In this document: in pieces, positions 8,589 to 15,930 of the stretch
Layout: every line of letters begins with the position of its first letter
How positions within the stretch are numbered: position 1 is the first letter of the stretch
Assembly (NCBI GenBank): GCA_049366715.1
Contig: JBMNCQ010000035.1
Span: 62,001-126,000, forward strand
Direction of reading: 5' to 3'
Source: JBMNCQ01 sp049366715
GTDB taxonomy: Bacteria; Bacillota; Peptococcia; Peptococcales; BICA1-8
Length of the DNA: 64,000 nucleotides
Made by a program: the position numbers and the translations under genes
The notes under the pieces: model-generated
Told to the model about the DNA's origin: nothing
The model's input: only the letters and a program-made list of their open reading frames with translations
The model's database searches: none

Positions 8589-9451
8589 CCAATATGGCTA
8601 ACGAGCAATCCAGGATACTGGTAGAAGATATGATGACTACTTGTGTGATTACCGTTTCTCCGGAAATGACAATGAGAGAAATCAAAGAAATAATGCGTTT
8701 AAAAAGTATTTCCGGAATGCCTGTTATTGATAAAGACCGCAGACTAATAGGAATTATTAGTATTGCTGATATCATTCAGGCTTTGGATGATCAATCCCTG
8801 GATGAGGAAGTACAAAACAGGATGACGAAAAATGTCTGCAGTATCAAGCCATATGATACCATTAATTGTGCGCTGTCATTATTTAGGAGATTTCAGTACA
8901 GCCGGCTTCCGGTTGTGAATGATTTGAATCAAGTAGTGGGAATCATTACACCTAACGATATTGTAAAGAGATTGGCAAACTTTCTTAAGCTTGATGAAAT
9001 TAATGAAGATAATGCAGTTACAGAAGGGAATAATGAAACCAGGGTTTTGGAATTTAAGATAAAAGGCGGGGATTTTGATTCGGCAGGTTTAGCGGCAAGT
9101 TCTTTGAAAAAGATACTGCTGGAGCGGGGAATTGATCCGCAAGTAATACGCAGAGCTGCAATCGCTGCATATGAGGCTGAAATGAATATTGTCATTCATG
9201 CCTTAGAAGGAGAAGTCAAAGCAATTGTTAAACCTCAAAATATTGTCATGATATTCACAGACAGAGGACCGGGAATCAAAGATATTGAGCAGGCTATGCA
9301 GGTAGGATATTCTACGGCTCCGGATCAGATAAGAGAGCTGGGTTTTGGTGCGGGAATGGGATTACCGAACATTAAAAAATCCAGTAACAAATTTAAAATC
9401 AATTCTGTTCCAGGTAGGGGAACAGAATTATATATCGAAATTAGTATCTAG
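8585..9451 (+). CDS. CBS-pair / anti-sigma-type histidine kinase-like ATPase fusion
   Basis: 288 residues. Two CBS motifs occupy about 10-125 (MTTCVITVSPEMTMREIKEI, then MTKNVCSIKPYDTINCAL). An RsbW-like ATPase domain follows from about 150, with an N-box variant IAAYEAEMNIVIHA, G1 FTDRGPGIKDIEQAM and G2 ELGFGAGMGLPNIKK. CBS pairs bind adenosyl ligands, so this could link energy state to phosphorylation or partner binding; that is inference. It overlaps the preceding DRTGG gene by 4 bases, with a GAGGAGG ribosome binding site inside that gene, and another DRTGG gene follows 12 bases later. Confidence 0.88.
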   Translation: MTNMANEQSRILVEDMMTTCVITVSPEMTMREIKEIMRLKSISGMPVIDKDRRLIGIISIADIIQALDDQSLDEEVQNRMTKNVCSIKPYDTINCALSLFRRFQYSRLPVVNDLNQVVGIITPNDIVKRLANFLKLDEINEDNAVTEGNNETRVLEFKIKGGDFDSAGLAASSLKKILLERGIDPQVIRRAAIAAYEAEMNIVIHALEGEVKAIVKPQNIVMIFTDRGPGIKDIEQAMQVGYSTAPDQIRELGFGAGMGLPNIKKSSNKFKINSVPGRGTELYIEISI

Positions 9452-9463
9452 GGAGGGGTTATT

Positions 9464-9805
9464 ATGAAACTGGCAGAAATTATCCGGCAGTTAAAGCTGG
9501 AAATAATTACTGGGAAAAAGATGGAGCAAGAGGTTAAGGGAGTCTATATTTGTGACCTCTTAAGTAATGTAATGGCCCACGGCAAGCAGGGCGACTTATG
9601 GGTTACGATTCAAACTCATCAAAACATCGTTGCTGTTGCCTCCTTATTAAATTTTGCTGCCATCATTATCCCGGAAAATTTAGAACCGGACGAAATAACC
9701 TTAGAAAAAGCAGCAACGGAAGAAATCACCATTTTGCGGACGGTTAAAGACGCTTATCATCTAGCAGGGGAGTTATATCAATTGGGTCTGAGGGGAAATC
9801 GCTAA
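9464..9805 (+). CDS. DRTGG-domain protein, second copy
   Basis: 113 residues from ATG 9464 behind GGGAGGGG. The fold pattern matches the first copy (GVYICDLLSNVMAHGKQGDLWVTIQTHQNIVAVASLLNFA in outline, ending in a helix with AYHLAGELYQLG), but sequence identity is low, so it is an ancient duplicate. It sits inside the tightly packed module, and the PHP gene starts one base after its stop. Function unknown. Confidence 0.75.
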   Translation: MKLAEIIRQLKLEIITGKKMEQEVKGVYICDLLSNVMAHGKQGDLWVTIQTHQNIVAVASLLNFAAIIIPENLEPDEITLEKAATEEITILRTVKDAYHLAGELYQLGLRGNR

Positions 9806-10573
9806 ATGAATCTGCTGGGAATAGACCTTCATATCCATTCTGCTTTATCGCCATGCGGCGGAGAAGAAATGACACCTCCTAATATTTTAATGCAGGCGAA
9901 AAGAACCGGCCTGGAAGGATTAGTAATTGCCGACCATAATTCTGCTGAAAATCAGGAGGCTTTTTTACAATGTGCCGAAACGTTAAACATTAAGATTCTC
10001 CCGGGAATGGAAGTCCAGTCCAAGGAGGATGTGCACATGTTATGTATTTTTGATCGCCTGGAGCAGATCTTAGCTTTTCAAGAAATCATCTATGAATATC
10101 TTCCTCCCATAAATAATAACCGAGAGATATTCGGCCCGCAAAATATTCTGGATTGGCAGGGAAACATAATAGGGGAAAATCAACGGCTCCTCTTAACAGG
10201 AGTTAATCTTTCCGTTGATGATATTACCAAAAAGGTTGACCAACTGGCAGGTTTAACTTTACCGGCCCACATTGACAGGCAGGCTTTCAGCTTATGGACC
10301 AATCTGGGTTTTATACCGGAAAATTTAGGTTTCTTGGGAGTAGAGCTAACCTTTCATCTCCCCAGGAATAAAAGGCAGATCCAATATTTGCGGGATAATC
10401 AGCTGGGCGTGGTATTATCATCAGATGCCCATTGGCTCAATCAGATACAAGGGCCGCATACCCGAGGCTATCTTCAGGAATTTACTGTCGCAGAATTAAA
10501 GCTGGCTTTAAAGTCGGAACAAGGAAGGTATCTTACGTATAGAGAAGATCCGTTTCGGATCCTTAATGAGTGA
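9806..10573 (+). CDS. PHP-domain phosphoesterase
   Basis: 255 residues. PHP metal-binding motifs appear in order: DLHIHSALSPCG (7-18), ADHNS, PGMEVQSKEDVHML, LPAHIDR and SSDAHW. PHP domains cleave phosphoester bonds using two or three metals, as in histidinol phosphatase and 3',5'-nucleoside bisphosphate phosphatases. The substrate here is not known. It directly follows the second DRTGG gene and precedes a kinase-like ATPase after 210 bases, the order I recall from hydrogenase-linked clusters. Confidence 0.9.
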   Translation: MNLLGIDLHIHSALSPCGGEEMTPPNILMQAKRTGLEGLVIADHNSAENQEAFLQCAETLNIKILPGMEVQSKEDVHMLCIFDRLEQILAFQEIIYEYLPPINNNREIFGPQNILDWQGNIIGENQRLLLTGVNLSVDDITKKVDQLAGLTLPAHIDRQAFSLWTNLGFIPENLGFLGVELTFHLPRNKRQIQYLRDNQLGVVLSSDAHWLNQIQGPHTRGYLQEFTVAELKLALKSEQGRYLTYREDPFRILNE

Positions 10574-10783
10574 GACTGAGGTAAGAAAAGAGAGCGGCCG
10601 GAGCATCGGTAAACGTGTTATAAATAGTAAGTCCGCCCATGATGGATATCAATTTGTCAGGATGATTTGCTGATGATAAAGGAAGTAAGGCATCAACTAA
10701 ATGGATACTGGATACTGTGTACCGAATATCGAAACCGGAGGATCTCTGTCTCTGATACTCGTATTAATCTGTGGAGGTTTTAA

Positions 10784-11332
10784 ATGCGTGAATTATCTCT
10801 GCATATTCTGGATATTATCCAGAATTCCCTGGCTGCCGGTGCAACAAGGGTTGAATTAGCTGTCGGCGAAGACACGATAAATGATATTTTGGAAATAGGT
10901 GTTAAAGATAATGGTAAAGGCATGACTCCGGAGGAGTTGAATAAAGTAACGGACCCTTTTTTTACCAGTAGAACCACACGGAAAGTAGGTTTGGGAATAC
11001 CTTTATTTAAAGCAAATGCTGAGGGCTGTAACGGCAGGTTTAAGATTGTCTCAAATGTTGGGACGGGTACGGAGGTTTATGCAGCTTTTCAACATAGTCA
11101 TATTGACCGGGTGCCCCTTGGCAATCTGGTAGGTACGGTTATTTCTGTCTTAGCCGTTAACCCTGAACTCCATTTTTTAGTGAATTACAATTACAACGGG
11201 CATAATTTTTCTTTTGATTCCGCAGATGTTAAAGAGACACTGGAAGATGTACCTATTAATAACCCTCTTATTTTGGACTGGCTGAATTTATATCTGACAG
11301 AAAATATCCAGGGATTAAAAATGCGAGAATAA
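10784..11332 (+). CDS. histidine kinase-like ATPase domain protein (stand-alone)
   Basis: 182 residues, a single HATPase_c domain without a dimerisation or receiver part. The N-box LHILDIIQNSLAAGATRVEL (6-25), G1 VKDNGKGMTPEEL and G2 RKVGLGIPLFKANAEGCNGR are complete, so ATP binding is likely. The C-terminal 70 residues are unassigned. It has the GTGGAGG ribosome binding site. It is the last member of the DRTGG/CBS/PHP module but lies 210 bases beyond it, so it may have its own promoter. The role may be an anti-sigma-like switch kinase; unproven. Confidence 0.82.
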   Translation: MRELSLHILDIIQNSLAAGATRVELAVGEDTINDILEIGVKDNGKGMTPEELNKVTDPFFTSRTTRKVGLGIPLFKANAEGCNGRFKIVSNVGTGTEVYAAFQHSHIDRVPLGNLVGTVISVLAVNPELHFLVNYNYNGHNFSFDSADVKETLEDVPINNPLILDWLNLYLTENIQGLKMRE

Positions 11333-11387
11333 GGCACGGGCATCTTGGGCCTTGAATATCCCCTTCATTTGACATGTCATTGTCCTG

Positions 11388-11440
11388 CCGTGCCGCAGGG
11401 GACGCAGATTTACGGATAAAAGCTTTCCCCTGCGGCACGG
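11388..11440. repeat. perfect 15-bp inverted repeat in the 11333-11673 gap
   Basis: CCGTGCCGCAGGGGA (11388-11402) and TCCCCTGCGGCACGG (11426-11440) are exact inverted copies separated by 23 bases. It is not followed by a T-run, so it is not a typical terminator. A 10-bp palindrome TGACATGTCA (11370-11379) and a small CCCC/GGGG hairpin (about 11448-11461) flank it. The rest of the 340-base gap shows nothing else recognisable. Confidence 0.8.
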
Positions 11441-11673
11441 AATAAATCCCCGTCATAGGGGAGAGCAGACAATACTGTCGTTTGGGGGATACTTTACTAT
11501 AGCAGATAATTTTAGGGGCTTTAAAATACAAGCCGGAAGCTTTGAATTAACTGACAACGTCATCTGTAATTCCAACAATTACAAAAAAGGTATTGCTTGT
11601 ATACAGGTAGTTAGGGTGATAAACTTATTTTAGGTAAAAGTGACAATGATTAATTTTTAAGGAGGGTTTTTAT

Positions 11674-11925
11674 TTGAAACGAGGTTTTAAAAGCCCCTGG
11701 ATTTTGGTTATATTATTGGTAATTGGCGGGCTGATCGGAACCCTTCTGGGGCAGACTCTAGGCCAGTACCTACCTATTTTAAATACCGGATTTCAGCCAA
11801 TAGGATTGCAGCCTACGACCATAAATTTAGTCGTCTTAACTGTAACTTTTGGTCTAATTTTAAAGATTAATGTTGCCAGCATAATTGGTTTTTTATTGGC
11901 TATGTTTATCTATTTTCGCCTCTAG
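11674..11925 (+). CDS. DUF4321 family small membrane protein
   Basis: 83 residues starting with TTG, AAGGAGGG upstream. Two hydrophobic segments (about 10-30 and 50-80) are joined by a loop; WILVILLVIGGLIGTLLGQ and LVVLTVTFGLILKINVASII match my memory of DUF4321, found beside maf, radC and mreB in Clostridia. The gene order here agrees with that. Function unknown. Confidence 0.82.
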   Translation: MKRGFKSPWILVILLVIGGLIGTLLGQTLGQYLPILNTGFQPIGLQPTTINLVVLTVTFGLILKINVASIIGFLLAMFIYFRL

Positions 11926-11937
11926 GAGGTATAGATA

Positions 11938-12528
11938 GTGAATATTATTTTGGCTTCAGCTTCGCCTCGCCGCCAGGAACTGCTTCGGCAGATAAAGCTT
12001 CCCTTTGAAGTTAAGGTGAGTAATGTCAATGAAGATCTTGCAATCAATGAGAAATTTGAAATATGGGTGCAGAAGCTGGCCCTTTTAAAGGCGCAAGCTG
12101 TTGCCGAAACGATTGAAAAAGGCGTGGTTATTGGAGCAGATACGATAGTTGTCAAAGATAACCGGATCTTGGGTAAACCAGGTTCGCGGGGAGAAGCTGC
12201 CGATATGTTGAACTTTCTTTCCGGTTCAATCCACCAAGTAATGACAGGCATTGCTCTAATTGATCCGGAAAAAGAAAGAAATTTTACCGATGTTGAAATA
12301 ACGGAAGTCAGGTTTAAAGAACTTACTTCTCAAGAGATCACTGCGTATATTGCCAGCGGTGAACCGATGGACAAAGCAGGGGCCTATGGCATCCAAGGTC
12401 TGGGGGCTCTCTTAGTGGAAGGAATAAAAGGCTGCTATTTTAATGTGGTGGGACTACCCCTGAATCGACTTGCACGGGGGCTAAAGGTAATGGACGTGGA
12501 GGTTTGGCATGACTTCACCGGATTATAA
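11938..12528 (+). CDS. maf: Maf family nucleoside triphosphate pyrophosphatase
   Basis: 196 residues from a GTG start behind TAGGAGGTATAG. The N-terminal LASASPRRQELL (5-16) is the Maf signature, followed by VIGADTIVV and the C-terminal AGAYGIQGLGALLVEGI. It hydrolyses dTTP/UTP and modified pyrimidine nucleotides, and family members influence septation. It overlaps radC by 20 bases, suggesting coupled translation. Confidence 0.95.
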   Translation: MNIILASASPRRQELLRQIKLPFEVKVSNVNEDLAINEKFEIWVQKLALLKAQAVAETIEKGVVIGADTIVVKDNRILGKPGSRGEAADMLNFLSGSIHQVMTGIALIDPEKERNFTDVEITEVRFKELTSQEITAYIASGEPMDKAGAYGIQGLGALLVEGIKGCYFNVVGLPLNRLARGLKVMDVEVWHDFTGL

Positions 12529-13204
12529 ATTGACTTTAAAGCAATATCCGTTAGAAATGCGGCCTCGGGAAAGACTTTACCGTTTTGGGGTACAAGCGTT
12601 ATCAGATCGTGAATTAATCGCTATCTTACTTACAACGGGGTCGAAAGATGCTACGGCTTTGGATCTTGCTGAAAGTATTTTGACTGAATATCAGGGTTTG
12701 AAAAATTTCAGCAACCTGACGGCAGAAGAATTGGAAAGTATTAAAGGTATTGGAGAAGGTAAGGCTGCCAGGTTATTGGCAACTGTTGAAATTGGTAAAA
12801 GAATCAGTTTGCAGGGAGGAGAATTTAAACCTACCATTCAGTCGCCGGAAGATGTGTGTAACCTGGTTATGGAAGAAATGCGTTTTTTAGACCGGGAGCA
12901 TTTTAGGGCCTTGTTATTGAATACCAAAAATCAGGTAATATCATGCGAAATGATTTCCATCGGCAATCTGAACAGTTCTTTAGTGCATCCTCGTGAGCTG
13001 TTTAAAATTGCTGTAAAGCGTAGCGCTGCAGCGTTAATTTTAGTACATAATCATCCCAGCGGAGATCCTACCCCCAGCAGGGATGATATTGAAATCACCC
13101 TGCGTTTGGTTGAAGCAGGTAAAATAATGGGGATAGGAATACTGGATCATATCATTGTTGGTAATAAAATTTTTGTAAGTATGAAGGAAAAAGGCGTAAT
13201 TTAG
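12509..13204 (+). CDS. radC: RadC family JAB/MPN-domain protein
   Basis: 231 residues. The N-terminal helix-hairpin-helix region (LSDRELIAILLTTGSKDATA, then LESIKGIGEGKAARLLA) precedes the JAB metalloprotease-like domain with the full motif HNHPSGDPTPSRDD. Despite the name, its role in repair is doubtful and its biochemical function is not settled. The ATG has GGAGG upstream inside maf. It precedes mreB, the usual Firmicutes order. Confidence 0.95.
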   Translation: MTSPDYKLTLKQYPLEMRPRERLYRFGVQALSDRELIAILLTTGSKDATALDLAESILTEYQGLKNFSNLTAEELESIKGIGEGKAARLLATVEIGKRISLQGGEFKPTIQSPEDVCNLVMEEMRFLDREHFRALLLNTKNQVISCEMISIGNLNSSLVHPRELFKIAVKRSAAALILVHNHPSGDPTPSRDDIEITLRLVEAGKIMGIGILDHIIVGNKIFVSMKEKGVI

Positions 13205-13307
13205 GCAACAATATAAATAAAAAGTATATTCGAAATGTAAATACTATCCTGATACCGGATGTTCGTATATTTAAATGATCTTGGATATATGGAAAGGAGA
13301 TTTCATA

Positions 13308-14330
13308 ATGCTTTTTGCAAAGGATATAGGTATTGATTTGGGAACTGCTAACAGTTTAGTTTATTTGCGGGGAAAAGGAATCGTTTTAAGAGAACCGTCG
13401 GTAGTGGCTATTCAGCGGGATAACGGCAATGTATTGGCTGTTGGTGAAGAAGCTAAGAAGATGATTGGCAGAACACCAGGAAACATTATTGCTATCCGTC
13501 CGATGAAAGACGGCGTAATTGCCGATTTTGAAGTGACCCATAATATGCTAAAATATTTTATAAATAAAGCTTTGAAGGGCAAAAGCATTTTGGTTAAACC
13601 AAGGGTTGTCGTTTGTGTGCCTGCCGGGGTTACCTCAGTGGAAGAGCGGGCGGTTAAGGAAGCCGCTGTCCAGGCAGGGGCTAAGGAAGCCCATCTTGTT
13701 GAAGAACCGATGGCTGCTGCTATTGGAGCCGGACTTCCTGTTCATGAGCCTACCGGGAACATGATCGTAGATATTGGCGGGGGTACCACAGATGTGGCAA
13801 TCATTTCTTTAGGAGGTATTGTGACCAGCCGTTCTATTCGGATCGGCGGGGATGAGATGGATGATGCCATTATTCATTATATTAAGCGCACTTATAACCT
13901 CATGATCGGTGATAGAACAGCCGAAGAAATTAAGATTGAAATCGGTTCTGCTCATATAGAAGACACCCTGGGAACTTATCAGGTCAGAGGGCGGGATCTG
14001 GTTACCGGGCTGCCCAAAAATATTGCGGTATCCGGTAAAGAAATCCAGGAAGCTTTAAAAGATCCCGTAAATAGTATTTTAGAAGCAATTAAAGTATGTT
14101 TGGAGAAAACCCCGCCTGAATTAGCCGCCGATATTATGGACCGGGGGATCGTTATGGCCGGCGGGGGAGCTCTATTAAAAGGTTTGGATAAATTAGTTGC
14201 TAATGAAACCGGTATGCCTGTTCATGTCGCAGACGATCCGCTATCTTGTGTAGCTACCGGGACAGGAAAGGTATTGGAGAATATTGATATATTAAAGCGA
14301 GTGGTTATAACCAACAAAAGAATTGGATAG
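13308..14330 (+). CDS. mreB: rod shape-determining actin-like protein MreB
   Basis: 340 residues from ATG 13308, which has AAGGAGA nine bases upstream; an in-frame ATG at 13275 lacks one. The actin-fold phosphate-1 loop DIGIDLGTANS starts at residue 6, followed by the VEEPMAAAIGAGLP and MIVDIGGGTTDVAIISLGG blocks and the adenosine motif MAGGGALLKGLD. MreB filaments organise the elongation machinery under the membrane. It heads mreBCD, then mrdA, minCDE and rodA, so this cell is expected to be rod-shaped. Confidence 0.98.
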   Translation: MLFAKDIGIDLGTANSLVYLRGKGIVLREPSVVAIQRDNGNVLAVGEEAKKMIGRTPGNIIAIRPMKDGVIADFEVTHNMLKYFINKALKGKSILVKPRVVVCVPAGVTSVEERAVKEAAVQAGAKEAHLVEEPMAAAIGAGLPVHEPTGNMIVDIGGGTTDVAIISLGGIVTSRSIRIGGDEMDDAIIHYIKRTYNLMIGDRTAEEIKIEIGSAHIEDTLGTYQVRGRDLVTGLPKNIAVSGKEIQEALKDPVNSILEAIKVCLEKTPPELAADIMDRGIVMAGGGALLKGLDKLVANETGMPVHVADDPLSCVATGTGKVLENIDILKRVVITNKRIG

Positions 14331-14345
14331 GATTGGTGGACAACA

Positions 14346-15233
14346 ATGACCAAATATAAGTTATTAAGAAATATTTTAATAACAATTGGAATTATTGTTC
14401 TGCTGTTAGGCTTGGCGAAATATACCGGAATGGAACGTAATCAGTTAAGTCCAATTGAAGCAGTGATTAAAACTGTGGTAGCTCCGTTTCAAAATGGGGC
14501 TACTAGTATTATGCAAAAAACCAAAGACTTTTTTAGTATATTCGGTGAAGTGAAAGAACTGCGGGCCGAAAATGCTCAGTTAAAAAAAGATGTAAGTGAA
14601 CTAAATCATCAAATAAATCTTCTCCGGGATTATGGCTTGGAAAATATCCGCCTGCGCAAGTTATTGGAATATAAAGAATTACATGGTAATGATTTTAGTT
14701 TGCTGTCTGCTCAGGTCATTGCCAGGGACCACAGCAACTGGTACAGTACGATTACCATTAACCGGGGTTCTGAGGACGGAGTTCAAAAAGATATGCCGGT
14801 TGTTACCCATCAAGGTTTGGTAGGCAGGGTGATCAATGTGACGGCAGACGCCAGCGAAGTTTTGTTAATTTTAGATCAGGAAGGTGCTGTGGGGGCCAGG
14901 GTTTGGGAGACCCGGGAGACTCTGGGGATCGTTGAAGGAAAAGGCGATGGCTCCAGTATCTTAACAATGATTCATTTACCCCACGATGCCTCAATTGTTG
15001 TAGGGCATACGATTGTGACTTCAGGGCTGGGCGGTCTTTTTCCGCCGGGAATTAGAATAGGAGAAGTAACTGAAGTTGCTGACGAAGCTTCCGGTTTGAT
15101 GAAACAGGCTAAAGTAGAGCCCTTTGTTGATTTTAACCGTTTGGAAGAAGTATTGGTAATCATGAAAGTGAGCGATACTTATATTATCCAGGAAGAATTA
15201 GAAAGACAAAGTGAGGGGGCATTGGAACAATGA
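14346..15233 (+). CDS. mreC: rod shape-determining protein MreC
   Basis: 295 residues: one N-terminal membrane span (about 10-27), a coiled coil (about 60-100, VKELRAENAQLKKDVSELNH), and the extracytoplasmic beta domain beginning AQVIARDHSNWYSTITINRG. It links MreB and MreD to the peptidoglycan synthases outside the membrane. The gene starts 15 bases after mreB and overlaps mreD by 4 bases. Confidence 0.96.
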   Translation: MTKYKLLRNILITIGIIVLLLGLAKYTGMERNQLSPIEAVIKTVVAPFQNGATSIMQKTKDFFSIFGEVKELRAENAQLKKDVSELNHQINLLRDYGLENIRLRKLLEYKELHGNDFSLLSAQVIARDHSNWYSTITINRGSEDGVQKDMPVVTHQGLVGRVINVTADASEVLLILDQEGAVGARVWETRETLGIVEGKGDGSSILTMIHLPHDASIVVGHTIVTSGLGGLFPPGIRIGEVTEVADEASGLMKQAKVEPFVDFNRLEEVLVIMKVSDTYIIQEELERQSEGALEQ

Positions 15234-15718
15234 GATATATGGTTCTGGCCCTCTTAGGCTTTATAAGCTTAATTTTAGAATCAACTATTTTTAATGAGCT
15301 GATAATAGCCGGAGTCAAGCCAGATATTATTTTGGTTATTGTAATTTTGTTTTCCCTCTTTAACGGCCCTAAAGAGGGGGCGTTGCTGGGGTTGGGATTA
15401 GGATTGTTAGAAGATTTGTATCTAGCTAAATACCTGGGACTGAATGCCGTTTCTAAATTTTGTATTGGGTTAATAATCGGTTTTATGGAAAAAAGGACGT
15501 ATAAAGACAACTTCTTCGTGCCTGTACTGTCCTTATTTGTGGGATCATTAGTTTACTCTGTAATTTACCTGATCTTTACCAATATAGCCGGTTATTACCT
15601 GAATCCGGCTCAAATGCTGCGGGTAGCTCTTCCTGTGGCTATTTACAATGCCTGCTTTGCTCCTTTTATATATGGCAAGTTTTACAAATCAAGTACTAAG
15701 GGCGTGCTGAAAGCGTAA
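15230..15718 (+). CDS. mreD: rod shape-determining membrane protein MreD
   Basis: 162 residues with about five hydrophobic segments and the acidic/glycine loop GALLGLGLGLLEDLYLAKYL that is conserved in MreD. It overlaps the mreC stop (ATGA), so translation is coupled. It works with MreBC in lateral wall growth. Confidence 0.93.
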   Translation: MRYMVLALLGFISLILESTIFNELIIAGVKPDIILVIVILFSLFNGPKEGALLGLGLGLLEDLYLAKYLGLNAVSKFCIGLIIGFMEKRTYKDNFFVPVLSLFVGSLVYSVIYLIFTNIAGYYLNPAQMLRVALPVAIYNACFAPFIYGKFYKSSTKGVLKA

Positions 15719-15819
15719 GACTAAGGTCAAGGCAGAGGTAAAGTATTAGAGATTTCGCTGCATCAGGTTGAAGACAAGTATTTTTTTTGAAAGTACTCTT
15801 TACAAAATAACATGCAACG

Positions 15820-15874
15820 TTTGTGTCAGACGTATAAGCTAGACCTGTGTGCAATTGTCAGACACAAAATGTTA
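15820..15874. repeat. imperfect inverted repeat between mreD and mrdA
   Basis: TTTGTGTCAGAC (15820-15831) faces GTCAGACACAAA (15858-15869) with one mismatch, and AACAT/ATGTT extends the pairing outward with a small bulge. TTGTGTCAGACGTA (15821-15834) recurs exactly at 20057-20070 in the minE-rodA gap. Upstream, AGAGGTAAAGTATTA (about 15734-15748) recurs near 57860. A degenerate AGTCACCGGTAACTA copy lies at 15892-15906. Confidence 0.55.
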
Positions 15875-15930
15875 CCCGGAAGCAGAAATCCAGTCACCGG
15901 TAACTAGTTACTAACGGAAGGGGGTCAGCG

